This document shows positions 23,609-36,176 of a stretch of 64,000 nt of DNA, one piece after another; the stretch's first letter is position 1; the number at the start of each line of letters is the position of its first letter. The stretch lies in the NCBI GenBank assembly GCA_029582155.1, contig CM055896.1:29834373-29898372 (forward strand). Reading direction: 5' to 3'. A model generated the notes under the pieces. That model was not told the origin of the DNA. It searched no databases and saw only the letters and a program-made list of their open reading frames with translations. Both the position numbers and the translations under genes were made by a program. Origin of the DNA: Panopea generosa. Lineage: Eukaryota; Mollusca; Bivalvia; Adapedonta; Hiatellidae.

Positions 23609-25007
23609 ATAAAATACTTTTTAGTTGATGCCACACATTTAATTAGCCACGTAATACATTAATACGTACAGTTTATAGTAGCTACATGTATCAGCTAATG
23701 CGTAAAGATAAAAGTTAATACCGTTAAGAAAACAACAACTCATATAACTGGACTAAGTTAATAAATGAATGAAAACAAATGTTAATTCTATTGATTAAAC
23801 CAATAACATAATATCAATATATCAAAGGAAGTATTCATTAACAACACCGCGTACTGGTTCTCTCCAGGAAAAGGAATCAAGTAAGATTCACAAAAGCTCT
23901 AACCTCTTGGTAAACTAAGTTTAATTGTTCATGGTTTATGCACAATCAACCATAGCATGTTACTGAGCGGGGTTTAATTCTACACATGTCAGGGTATTAT
24001 AAAACATGCGGATTTACTGGTGGAAAATATTTAAGAATGCATTCGAGTAAAACCACTTCATTACAGAAAGTAACTGGCGAACTATCTCACATAATGTATT
24101 TGATTTTTTGACTAAGCTGAGCTCGAATCGCTGAAGTAATATCGACTTGGTTCCTTAAATCATTCGTCCATAATACCATCAAAGTAAATGTGTAGCCAAT
24201 TAAAGGAGCTATAAAATATACACGAGAACGATAGTTGTAACATTTTTTTTGATATATTGAACAGTTTAGAATTTGATAATATTACGAATTGTTACAATGT
24301 ATATAGATATAACCATTACATACACTACTATGATACAGCTATATTCATCTACAATGTATACATATTATACAGAATGTAAGTAACTGTTGTTTCTGGTTAT
24401 TCAATAATAGATCACATCTTGCTGTTTGTAACTGGGTATTTGGTTGTACTTTGGGGCCTTGCTATTTGTAAAAAAGGTATAGTCGAGATAAGATTCCACG
24501 GGTGAGGTCTAAATTAATTATCGCCGATAATAACGAGTTCAAATACATGTGTTTAACGATCAACAAATGTATTTTACACTAAATATGATCAAGATGGTCA
24601 TCATTTATGCTAAATCTTATAGTTATACCATTTTTATAGTGAACTGAAAAAGGATGAGCTGACTGGTTATGCTGATTCAACGTTATAAAATGTGTATTAG
24701 TATTTATATATCATCCCACAGCTTACGGTGTAGGTGTGTATTATAGCATAAACTTGATATTAACCTACTGTAATATCATTACATATTCATTACTTGGAGT
24801 TATCCGTTAACCTAGCCCTGCCACATAAAACGCCGAGCTACTTTAAACTTGCCAGAACGTCTAAACGATGTTGATTTGTCATGGTAAAAATGATATTATT
24901 TTGATATTTTATATAATGACTGATATAAACTAATACATGTATATACAAAGTATTATTTACACTATTAGGACCTGAAAAAATAAATATTATAACGAATCGA
25001 CATAATT

Positions 25008-25167
25008 GATCAGTTTCTGTGATAAGTTCGGTGATGAGTTCTTTCCGAGACAGACAATATCCCAACATCGTCTGTTATTATGTATGGATGTAATGCTACA
25101 CATTGGTATGTTGCCGTTGGTGGCGAGGTTTATTGTGGGTTGATATCTTTCTGTCGTCAATATTCTC
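25008..25167 (-). pseudogene. Decayed F5/8C-like N-half exon (right copy)
   Basis: Allele of 6006-6165 with the same interruptions. It aligns by eye with the relic at 45376-45566, which has the same position relative to gene B. Confidence 0.5.
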
Positions 25168-27113
25168 CTAATGATTTAGAAAATACATCAATCAATTATG
25201 ATATGTTACTATGAGTATATCCAAGTTATATGTATTTTCATGCTTCTTATATATGTATATTGTAATGACATTCATTCTTTAAAAAAATAAGCAGACGCTT
25301 GTTTTTGTACCAACATGTTTTTACAAAATAATTTAGTCATTTTAAAACTTAATAATATAATACACTTAACATGCCTAATGATGCAAAATTAAAAGTACTA
25401 AAATTCTAAGTTGTGCTCCTCAACCAAACATTCGGCTCCTTATAATAAAACTGTCTCTTTGTAACTGAATTCCAAGTACTAATGAGGTTACTCTAATTAT
25501 AGATTGGTTGAACCATTTCGCTATTATATATACTACATGTAATAAGTCAGGTTTCCGATTGCGGTTGACTTTACATGAATTGATAGCTAGACAGATTTTC
25601 TAGTGAGTGCTCCAGATTCATAGCTTTCTACAGTAACCATAGTGTCTTTAGGCAAGATGTACATATTATAGAATTGATTGAAAACCAGTGAAAGTATGCA
25701 TAAGTACACGAGTGTTTTCATATGGAATTACCATCATAGATGTTCTGTGTTTTGCATGAGCCATGGCAAATTGCATGGAGTTGCACTCCTTTTAAATGAA
25801 ATTTATTATTATAATATAAAGTCGTCTCCTTTCTCTTGTAAACTATTTAGCTAACGTCGACAAATTGTGTGTACAGACCTGCAGGGCAATTTAACATGGT
25901 TACAAACATATTATTTGTAAATCATTGTCACAGTAAATAGTATATGGCACTTTTGCAGCAGAATGCGTTGTAATTATTTTTTGTTTTATTTTATACGATT
26001 TATATTAATTGCGAGTTAAGCTTAGTGCTCCCGTGAATCGCTCGTGGGTCCGTTTCCTGGGTGGAAGCAGTAATGCTGTTTTTGAGCATTTTGTGTAGCA
26101 TGGCATTGATCCCGTGGCGTCCAACATTATACTCTACTCAATTTTCCCGGGATTTTTTTTCTAAATCATTTTGTGTGTGTTTGTTTCGAGCTCAGCGTAG
26201 ATCCTGTTTCAGTAATCTGTTGTGTCTTCAAAATGTTCTTAATGTCGTATCTGAATCATATGTGTTGATAGGTCCGTATATGTAATGTTATTGCAATAGC
26301 AGCTTATATTGTAATACTAATTTTGGCAACGGAGCCGTTTATAACTATGTTGCTTGACTGTGGATTACTTGTGAGTATCGTTGTATATTTTCTTCTCCTA
26401 TTTCTTATATGACTTTGGTTTAATTATGATAGAGTCCTTTTGACTCAGATTGTGGTCCAATAGTACTACTGATTTGTTGATTCCATTTAATTTGTATTGT
26501 CTGACAGTGTCTCAATATGGATATTAACTATTGGACTATTTTTTATGTAACTTCAATGCGTGGCGTATGCTATTTGATAGATATATCACCTATTGAATCT
26601 ACTTTCTCAAATACTGTCTGACTGTGGTCCAATATGTGGCAAATGTTGTATTTTGGTATTCCATTTTATTTTGTGCTTGAATCTGCCTGTGGTTCAATAA
26701 GGCTATTATATTTTGAACTTTTATTCAATATGGATATTGTTATTTAAATTCCCTTTAGCTTCCATGTGAACAGTCGGATTAATTCTCTTTTAAAGTGTCA
26801 CGGTTTACGTGTGAACTATATCTATCGATTTAATCAAAGCAGCCAAATGTGTTAACACTATCAATCTTGAAGTTCCATTAATATTTTAAGTTACATATTA
26901 TTATACATATTTGACATGTATGTATTGTATCAACAGCACGTGTATTAGTGAATGGAATTTGTGAAAATCAGTTCCTTTTTTATAATTGTCATCATTTTAA
27001 GACCCAGTTTCGATATAACGCCTAATGTGACATGCATGTGCATTTACATGTACTATTTATACACATTTGAAATTATATATATATGTGTAGTACAGTACAA
27101 GTAACTACAAATA

Positions 27114-27199
27114 TTACAAACCAAAATAAGACTCCATCACTTCATAAACACCAGTGTCTTCTTCAGTAGTTTCCAGTGTATCATAAGGATTTACCTCTC
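27114..27199 (-). CDS. Gene A terminal exon with ITAM-like tail (right allele)
   Basis: Encodes GEVNPYDTLETT, EEDTGVYEVMES and YFGL, with the stop at 27114-27116. Same borders as 3973-4058. The asparagine gives NPY here as in gene B, so serine in the left copy is probably the derived state. YDTL-x9-YEVM is intact. Confidence 0.8.
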
Positions 27200-27395
27200 C
27201 TGTGAATTCAGCAAATATTCAATATCACCAACTAGATATACATATTGTATAACTATAACATATATTCAATTTAGTTATATAGATAATTATCTTATGCATT
27301 CAATACAGTCCGATGCCGTTAACAATTAAAATCACGTGCAATTAGAGAAGTTTTAAATTGGTTTTGTTTGCATAAAATAGTATGTGCTTCTTTAC
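27200..27395 (-). other. Intron between tail exons of gene A
   Basis: AT-rich, GT/AG borders. Matches 3777-3972 and, more distantly, 49660-49858. Confidence 0.6.
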
Positions 27396-27496
27396 CTTGG
27401 GTCACTTGTAAGGCATTGTACTTGTTTGCTGGATTGTCAGCATTATAACTAAAATTTCGTAAAGCATCAAATTGGTTTTCGTACCCTTGGGTGTTG
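27396..27496 (-). CDS. Gene A cytoplasmic tail exon 1 (right allele)
   Basis: 101-base exon encoding SNTQGYENQFDAL and NPANKYNALQVTQ. A diverged relic of the same exon (thgatgcaacacccaag-like sequence) can be seen further upstream, at 27880-27910 here and 3270-3300 in the left arm, and at 50330-50375 near gene B, so this exon was itself duplicated before the A/B split. Confidence 0.78.
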
Positions 27497-28469
27497 CTTC
27501 AATAAAATGTGTATTAATAAAATGTTGTCTTTTGAGTAATGTACGATATTGACAAATCACGTTTATTCATAAATTGGAATGTTTAAATTTGCAAAAAATA
27601 GTTTAAACGTTTAGTTTTTAAGTAATCTTCGAAATTAAGATACTTGAGGTATGGGCGATGACCTGTTATATATATTTATCAATTGATGAATAAATCTTAT
27701 TTATTAAGTACTTTCAGCGTCTTAATAATATCAGTTAGTTCATCTAATTACTGATTTGTTTATAAATGTAATTTATATTTGTGCTGGATATCCAATATAT
27801 ATCAGTAAATTCAATTATAAACATATTGCTGTTTTTGTAATACTAATGAAAAGTTGGCACTTGGTAAAAAGCACCAGGCTTGTTTCCTTTTCTTGGGTGT
27901 TGCATCAATAAAGCGTGTAGTATTAAAATGTAATTTCAGTAATGTACTATATTGAATAATCAGATAAGTGATTCATTAATTTAATATTTTAAACTTTTCA
28001 CGTGAGTTTTGTTTATTTTGTGGTTGATTTTTGAAACTGTTATGGACTGAAGGCATGTTACTGTTATACACTTACAAGTCAGATTATGGTAATATAGTAA
28101 TCGCGTTTAATCAATTAGCATAGATATTCAAATTTGGTTGTCCTTTCTGCGATCAAATAATATAAATTAATTCATATAATTATCCAATCGTTCTACAGTT
28201 ATTTAAGGGCTGGGTATCAAGAATAAATTAGTAATTTTAACTAAATAGATGCCACTGTTTGTTATAATATTGATTTGACATTGTAACCAGGCTTACCAAG
28301 TGTTTAACTGGAAAATCACGCACTTTATGCTATATTTAACTGCTGCACCAGACACATGCTGCAATAACCGACTGGATCGACCCCCTCTCCCCTACAAAAA
28401 CAACAAACACCAAAGATCTGCACCAAACAGCGGTCACGATCGGTTCATATAAACTATTATATTATTGTA

Positions 28470-29497
28470 GTGATGTACGCAGATGATTTGGCAAACGTAA
28501 GTGATACGGTTTTAGGCTTACAGTTACAGATTGATATCATTTCTTCATTTTGCATTAGAACCGGATTGAAAACTAATTTTAAAAAAGACAAAAACAGTTG
28601 TTTTTAGAAATGGTGGTACACATAGACAAAATGAAAAATGATTTTATAATGATACGTTTCTATGTATAAATATATGGGTTTATATACTCCAAAATTGACT
28701 TGGACATATGCAAAAACATGTTTGGCATCACAAGCTAAGAAAGCAATTATATCAATGATTAAATCACAAATTAATGTTGGTTACTTTGAGAGAAAAGACT
28801 TATTTAAACTGTTCGATACGATGGATAAACCCATTTTACTTTATGCATCTGAAATATGGGAATATGAACATTCAAAACCAATTGAAAATGTACATGATCA
28901 ATTTTGTAGAACAATTTTTAAAACTCCCAACTTATGTATTTCATATGTTTGTTAGAGGACAATGTGGTAAATACCGACTTTATGTTGATTATCACTATAA
29001 TTGTGTCAAATATTGTTTAAAGTTTCTAAAGATGAAAAGAAAAAGATATCCATACCAATGTTCTAAAATGTTAAAACAGTTGGATGAAGTTGGACCTATT
29101 ACTTGGGCAACCAAAATTGAAAATCCACTATTCAAAAATGGGTTATGGTATGCCTGGTTAAATAATGGCGTTGGTGATGATTAATTGTTTATTTATATAT
29201 TCAAGTTAAGACTGATTGATTGTTCTAAACTGAAATGGTGTGGTAGTGTCGCTGAGTCTGGAAAAGGTCGATTTTATAGATATATTATGCCTGAACTGAA
29301 AACTGCAAATTACCTGTTTTATAATTTGCAATAGAAAATCAGAATTTCACTTTCAAGATTTAGATGTTCAGCTCATAATTTGATGATAGAAACTGACAGA
29401 CATAACAATATTCCATATGAATACAAAATATGTCCATTTTGCAAAGAACAAACTATCGAAGAGGAGTATCATTTTATTATGATCTGCCCGTTATAAA
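28470..29497 (+). pseudogene. Non-LTR (LINE) reverse transcriptase fragment (right copy)
   Basis: Allele of 1675-2703. The plus strand begins with VMYADDLANVSDTVLGLQ (RT catalytic box) and continues with stops and frame changes to CPFCKEQTIEEEYHFIMICP. The longest pieces are the frames at 28662-28955 and 28774-29184. It lies antisense in the intron between the transmembrane and tail exons of gene A, within a segment of about 1.9 kb (28375-30315) absent from gene B. Confidence 0.85.
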
Positions 29498-30596
29498 GCA
29501 AACTTAAGACAGCAGTACATTTCTATACTTGATACTCCTACATATCAATTATTTGACGTTACAGTCTTAAATTTATCAAAGTTTATATACTTTGCTCTCT
29601 AACTCAAAATACACAGTATCAAACTGTTAAATAAACAAGTATAGATACTTAGTTTACAGTATAAATCATGTTAAATATATATGTAAATTTCAAAACAATT
29701 TGATGATTATTAAATGTATATATCAAAATCTTTTTATAAGACTTAAAGTATCAGTTTGATGCTGCATCACAATGGTTACAATGGTTATAATGCATATTGC
29801 TTGATGAATGTTAACATGTTTTTTATTACCTAAATCATATTGACGTGTTAACATTATTGTATGTTTTGTTAAATAATAAATTAAGTATGTCGCATTTGTT
29901 GAACATTTTGTTTTATGGGCAGGAGACCTACAGTGCTTAATAAAGAATTGTCATGATTGTCATTGCCATTATATATTAAATTGTTTCCTACCACAATTCT
30001 CTAATGCATTAATACAGTATCAAAATATATATGCTTTGTTTTATTTTACTTAACTTACTAGATATTTGGTGAAAGGAATTACAATTGACATATGTGTTTC
30101 TAACTTTTACAATAATTTCATTTATTTTTCGAATTTTCACTACATATGGACAATATTATTGTTAAATACCCATGGGTTATCCATTCTGATACTCTTCATT
30201 TGCAGTTGGAGAGTATCGATATTGACACCCGGGGGTATCGGAAGATGGGAAAATATGAACATCACCAAATAAAGAAGGAAATTATCAACTTGAATGTGAA
30301 ATGGTTAATCCTAGACTTTACTTCGAACAATGAACGTTCATACATGTTGTTATTTGTATTAGAGCTAAAATCGAAATTATCAATTAATTAATTTACTAGT
30401 ATTAAGCTCATTATTAACTAGTACGCTGACAGTTAATCGCATTCCTTATATTAGGATTAATATTAAAAACAAAGCAGTTGAATATGTTAGATAAAAACAG
30501 ATATTTATACGACTTACATAGTGATGACTGCAACGTTTTTAATACATATTCCAACCGAAAATCTGTGTATATGAAAACACATTCTACTCTTTGTAC

Positions 30597-30705
30597 CTCA
30601 AATTTTGACGTCTCCGTCTTGAAACACACACAATCACAAGGACTATCAGAGCAACAACAGCAGCAGATGCACCACCGATAATAACGGCTAGTGGAGACGA
30701 CGAAT
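30597..30705 (-). CDS. Gene A transmembrane exon (right allele)
   Basis: Identical layout to 439-547: stalk, hydrophobic helix, RRRR and Q. The exon is 109 bases. The downstream exon in the mRNA is 27496-27396. Confidence 0.82.
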
Positions 30706-30994
30706 CTGGGACAGATACAAAATATATGACTATTCAAATTGTCCGTAAAACAAATATGAATAAAGAGACATTTATTTGTGAATAATAGCTGTCATGAGGA
30801 GACTGTTGTAAGGCATATTATAATATATTGATTTTATTTAGGTCACTGCTCTGCCGATGCCAACTTGCAATAATAAACAATACACTATAACATTAATGTT
30901 TTTTAGTCTGTATTTATATACATTAGCTGTGTACTTTGCTTTAATGACTGTATAGTATTATACATAACTTACAATTTATTGTAAATATGTGTAC

Positions 30995-31126
30995 CTTTAA
31001 TCCAGCCATATCCAACAAATCCTTCAGCGCACCCAAGAACACAGGTTCCGGTTACTTTTTCACAATTTGCAATTCCACCCTTACAATCTCCACATATTCC
31101 TAAGCAACTGATACCATCAGAACATT
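30995..31126 (-). CDS. Gene A EGF exon nearest the membrane, damaged
   Basis: Encodes ECSDGISCLGICGDCKGG, then CEKVTGTCVLGCAEGF and GYGWIKG. Compared with its gene B counterpart (51526-51666, 141 bases) it lacks nine bases (residues SYG) between the first cysteines, and the final cysteine is tryptophan (TGT to TGG). The frame stays open, but the disulfide pattern of the module is probably broken. Acceptor ttag and donor GTAC are intact. Confidence 0.78.
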
Positions 31127-31834
31127 CTAAGTAGCAGAATATAATATCTACACGATTCAATGCACGTTACTACATGTACTATGATGTTACATATAAGATA
31201 TTAAAATGATAAAACAATGTACAATTCCGTGATATTAAAAGAAACTTTGGACTTTTCAGGTTTAATGAGTCAATTTCATGTTATTTCTGTTTGGTTAACA
31301 CAACATATGTTCATGAATAATTGTTAACAATATTGGAATTTGACCATAATAAACAGAACGCTCTCAAGAGAGAATGTTCGGAATGAATGTTTTATCATTT
31401 AAAAATAGTTTTCGTTAGACACACCGTTTTCCATAAACTAATATCCAATTACGACAACAGCATGAAATCTAATGTTAGCCATTCATATTCTTCCGTGGGT
31501 TCAAAACGTGAAGCTTGTCTTTTTGGAGACTTGCGTTAATTTCTCATAACTGATATGCCAATTCAAATATATATCAAATAAGTTGAATGAGATTTAACGT
31601 CATTTACAACTCTTGGCAGGTTATACATAACATATCCGACAATTAACCTGTCGGTAAGTAAAACACTGTCCTACGTAAATAACTTTTTATTTGACTGAGC
31701 TAGGCTCGAATCTCACGTCTTCAAACCGTAAAAGATAGGTGGCCATAAGCCGAGAGCATTTCAGACCATTTGGTCACAAAATATCTTTCCATTAGATGAA
31801 GAGAATGTGTTGCTGAAATCATAAGTTTACATAC

Positions 31835-31972
31835 CATCAGTACAGTGTGGAACATATTTGTACCCAGGTGTACACCCACCATCACAAATACCAGAAAATC
31901 CGTTACATGTGCAGGTCAAACATTGACCACATTCACTACTGCAGTTGTCACCCCATCTTCCATTGTTGCATG
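31835..31972 (-). CDS. Gene A EGF exon, intact
   Basis: 138-base phase-1 exon: ACNNGRWGDNCSSECGQC, TCTCNGFSGICDGGCTPG, YKYVPHCTD. The cysteine order fits MEGF/SREC-type EGF modules. Donor GTATGT and acceptor acag are clear. Similar to 52190-52327 of gene B. This exon is missing from the left allele because of the 4.2 kb deletion. Confidence 0.82.
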
Positions 31973-32366
31973 CTGTAAATAGATTATAAGTTCAAAGCAC
32001 ATGCTGCTTGCTATAAATGGTGAAAGGCAGTATGTTTTTCTTCAAAATCTTAAAATTGACAAAAACACAATTCCAATGGCAATAATTCTTAAACTGGTAA
32101 CCTACAGTTGCCACAAGAATACGAATATATGTCACTGCATACCAACATGTTATATTGAAAGGAAAATTCCTATTTTTAACTGAATCTGTTGATTTTAAGA
32201 GTGTTTAACGCCATTTTCAACACATCTCTTGTACAAAACTAGATTGAACATTACGATCTCGACCTCAACGTGAAATATAAATTGTCATTAAATATAAATG
32301 ACCTCTCAGACCACTTGGTCATGGAAACTCTTTATGTAATGAGGTGCTTATCATACCCATACATAC

Positions 32367-32503
32367 CATCAATACAATGTGGTACATTTTTATACCCGGG
32401 TTGACATCCACTATCACAAATACCAGAAAATCTGTCACATGTGTCAGTCAAACAATAACCACATTCCTGCTGCAATTGTCACCCCATCTTCCGTTACTGC
32501 ATG
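32367..32503 (-). pseudogene. Gene A EGF exon with 1-base deletion
   Basis: Same module as 31835-31972 and 52190-52327 but 137 rather than 138 bases. The frame is lost after DNCSR at about 32465-32470 (agcag-gaatg where paralogues have agcagtg or agtagtg). After the shift the rest reads ECGYCLTDTCDRFSGICDSG-like in the correct alternative frame. Splice sites remain. As written, including this exon would frame-shift the mRNA; skipping it would keep phase because neighbouring exons are symmetric. Confidence 0.78.
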
Positions 32504-34114
32504 CTGAAAAAGCATTATCGAAATAAATGTTCTTAAAAAAAGATTATTTTGATGGTATCGCTTTTCATGATTATCATTTGGTATCAAGTCCACTGAGTAT
32601 GAATTCCAACAATGAAGTGACGAGAGTTTCCCTAGGCATCAACCTTAATGTAAATAAGCTCCGAGTGTCCATATATTAACACATACGCTCAGTAATTGGG
32701 CTTAAACCAGACCATGACTAGGCCGCAGCCATTAAAGAATTGTAACTATAGCATTGAAATAAAGGCAAATTAGAAACTATATTAAGTACGGTCGCGAAGT
32801 TCACCTCTAACATGTTCGACCTTCTTTGTCCACTTCGTCAGATTATTCATGGAACTATTGATTTCACATAAAACCATCCGCAATCTAATGCATGTCAGAA
32901 AGTTAAATATATACTCACACAAGCGCTGATCTTAACATATCATAGCCCTAATAAAGATCACATTTTACAAGTAGACGCGTCCAATTTGAAGTTCACCAGT
33001 GTTTCTACGGTAAACACGCCACTGTCGAGTCGGACATAACATATATTGCAAAATAAACTCTTAGTCAAGCATTTGCTTCCTGACAGTGCATGATGCTCCA
33101 ACTAATAATTTATATAAAAGCAATTAATTTCGTACCAGACAAAGATATTCCATGTCGTGAACATTTATGCCTGATACATTTTCATCCATCCCCGAGGGTA
33201 TGGATGTCTATAAAAATACCGTTTTGTCCAATCTTCTGTTCAGTAGGAGCACACAATAATTATTATCTTTGGAAAATAAGGATATTTAACATTATTGAGT
33301 AAATCCTTATTCAAGGACTGTAAGAGAATGTGACTAAATCAATATCTTAAGTAAGAGTTTTCTCTCTTTGTTCATTATAATTCTGTAGTATGACCTTCAT
33401 AATTCAGTACTCGTATACTAGTATGTATGACCCCCTTTGTTTAATGGTTCTTCTGAAACTTAAATGGATGCATCCACTTTCAAAAGATTGCCATCCCTAA
33501 TCCATATTTATCGAAGATTGGTTAGCTGTCAATGTCAATTAAACTCACATTGCCACATGTACAAAATAATAATAATAACCACTATTATAATCATTCTTAT
33601 TTTTCAATATTCACTATGATCATTAATTTGTTTTCATATATGGATATGTGTTTTGCTAGATCAATTTAGTTCTTTACATACGCGGGTAATTTATAGTACG
33701 ATCAGGAGAAACAATACCTAAGTATTACATGGGCGAGTATACTACCGTACCATAGATAGACGTGTTCACTAGAAAATGGTATTTCAAAAGGTATAAATGA
33801 ACCCGAGCCGCCATGCTGAAGAGAAAAAGTTAAACTGAAATCGAGGCACTTTGTTAAAAACAAAAAGTCAAACCAAAGTTAATTGGGCATAATACAAATA
33901 GTCAACTTAAATCGGAGTAACCCAGCTGTGTTCATAAATTCAATTTCAAACTGATGTCAGGTATGAATGAAAGTGATCTCAGGTCACAGCGAGTATCATA
34001 ACTTTATACAAACGTTCAATCTGATTTTAGGTTGCTCTAATAAAAACAAGATACAAAATTGAATTTTGAAAAAAAAGAAGTAATGAGAACCAAGTCTCTT
34101 ATACTATATAGAAA
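32504..34114. other. Intron of gene A, no exon seen
   Basis: AT-rich sequence between EGF exons. No further EGF module or other coding signal was recognised. Confidence 0.5.
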
Positions 34115-34141
34115 GGGGGGGGGGGGGGGGGGGGGAGGGGG
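34115..34141. repeat. Poly-G tract
   Basis: A run of 21 G, one A, then 5 G, in an otherwise AT-rich intron of gene A. Its exact length is prone to sequencing error. It lies within the segment deleted from the left copy. Confidence 0.9.
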
Positions 34142-34287
34142 TAATCTAAACTTGATTTTCTCACAAAAAATCAAAGTGTGCATTGTAATCCGAGATGTCT
34201 GGATATAACATAATCAGAATCTCTCTGAATATAGTAAATGAATTTTATACAAAATAAAACCTTACCTTAAATATATCACATACCTAC

Positions 34288-34400
34288 CTCGATCACACGT
34301 GTGTTCTCTCCATCCAGCCTCACACGACTGTACACATGTACCGTAGACATTATAAAACCCTTTTCTAATGCAAGTTGCCAAAATATTACAAGGTACATAC
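34288..34400 (-). CDS. Gene A EGF-like exon, partial or divergent
   Basis: Minus strand encodes VPCNILATC, IRKGFYNVYGTCVQSCEAG and WREHTCDR ahead of a GTAGGT donor. The GTC.QSCEAGW...C pattern is the C-terminal part of an EGF module. The N-terminal cysteines may be in a separate piece (CTCNKCYQC near 34680-34740). The 3' phase (one base left) fits the array. The 5' border is uncertain. Confidence 0.5.
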
Positions 34401-35227
34401 AAACTAAATTATGTGCTTTATCGTTATATGTTTGTTTTTTATTTTAAATATATATACTGAAAGCGTATGATAAACGGGAGGGTTGCTTTGTAGCTAAAAC
34501 AACCCAGAAATAAGAGAAGTTTAATAAAATGTTATATAAAATACATACGGATATACATATATATACCTACATATAGCATGTTGTAATGATACAACATACT
34601 ATTTTTTCTTGTATGTATCATCTATATACAATATTGTGTGTTAAACTATCATAGAAATCAAGTACAGTCACACTTACACTGATAGCATTTGTTACATGTA
34701 CACACTGGGCTTCGAATGTCGTCAATGTAGATTACATCAAATGAAGTTAGTTATAAATATTCCGGAACGTTTAGTCGTCCATCTTATCTTTTAATTCGTG
34801 TAAAGGTGTAATGTACTGTTATGATACAAGACAAACACAAGTTAGTTAAGTTTTCTAAAGGTTATTAAAAGTTGTTCATTAAAAGTTCGTTAATTCTAAT
34901 CTAAACACAAGTAATATAATCTAGCTAAGTTTCATTTTGTGCGACAATAACGCGACCTGACCCCAGATCTTCGTGATTCATCCATGACTTTTATCGATTA
35001 TTAATTACCCGATGTACCGAGCTAGCTCGCTATAAGCCCCGTACACCTGATCATTTTATTAGTCATTTAATTGCTAATTACCGATTACTTCCTACGTCGG
35101 CCACTGGGATGTGATAATTCATCAACCCGCCTGACCTCCTTTATTCGCGCCTTAGCACGTTCCATGGTTTATACAATTTATATTAAACTTATCAATTTAT
35201 ATAAAACTTATCTTAACTTCTTTACGT

Positions 35228-35348
35228 TTCGCCCCAGTTCTGTTACAGTAAATATTTTGAATTCAAAAATAATGCACTGAACTGTAGACGTATTATTATT
35301 TTCACCATTTTAATGACAAATTTAGCATACATATTCTAAGGTGTAAAC
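35228..35348 (-). repeat. Outer inverted-copy segment (right)
   Basis: Reverse complement of 1-121. Between this and 31025 lie about 4.2 kb that the left copy lacks. Confidence 0.9.
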
Positions 35349-35692
35349 CACAAATACAAGAAAACGTTATGCACGATGATACAACGGCGTATTGCGAAGT
35401 GACGACTAAATTCCTCAGTTATCATCCAATCGCAACGTGTAGTGCTGATTGAACTTGACCTTTACCGTCAAATGCGGACAGCAAATAAATAGTGCAGCTT
35501 TTGACAATTAGTTGGCCACCAAACAATTGTAACACGTTTACTTGATATATTATAGCTATATACATTTACAAATTAACTAAAGGTAAGCAAATAAATATAT
35601 CAATCTAACTGGTGACTTCACATTATTTAAAAAAAAGACAAATATCTTTATGTCGGTGTAATGGAGGGCTAATAATTCATATTTCAACATAC

Positions 35693-35832
35693 CTGTTTAC
35701 ATGTAGGTGTATCTTTATATTCATCCTTACACCCTTGTGGACAATGCCCTGTTTGAGCGCTTCACAAATCTGTGTTGTGACAATTTCTGCATTGATAATC
35801 ACACCCAGGACCCCATCTACCAGCTGGAGATT
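35693..35832 (-). pseudogene. Gene A EGF exon with nonsense codon
   Basis: Encodes SPAGRWGPGCDYQCRNC, HNTDL, stop, SAQTGHCPQGCKDEYKD and TPTCK between acceptor tgcag and a GT donor. The in-frame TGA at 35762-35764 stands where the EGF pattern calls for cysteine (C to stop by one base), and the usual first cysteine reads serine (TCT). The surrounding frame, splice sites and other cysteines are well kept, so the nonsense change looks recent or is a sequence error. Confidence 0.75.
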
Positions 35833-36176
35833 CTGCAGTGTATAAAGAAACCCCGGCATTTGTTAGACAATGCATCCTTAGTGCTTTACATATTATATCT
35901 GTAAATATATCCCACCGGTATAAAGATGTTTGTATTCATATCAACGCAGTAAAATGAGTTTGGAAGGTACACTTTTTTTTGTATATTTGAGAACGGAATA
36001 AACATATTCTACTCAATACAGGTAGACAGGTATCGGAACTCAATCACGAACGTGAACATATAATGTTTACATAGTTACCCCCTTAACCTTAACCATTCAA
36101 TGATGAACTTGCCCAATTATCAACAAACTATGGATGGGCTGCAGTTACAATTTAAAGTAAGTAACTATCAACATAC

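Larger units (their letters stand above)
19981..31025 (-). repeat. Right arm of 11 kb inverted duplication (probable allelic copy)
   Basis: Reverse complement of 119-11189. The first base after the gap already matches base 11189, so this contig ends inside the duplicated locus. That is expected for an alternative-haplotype contig end, and would be a coincidence for a biological inverted repeat. Confidence 0.95.
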
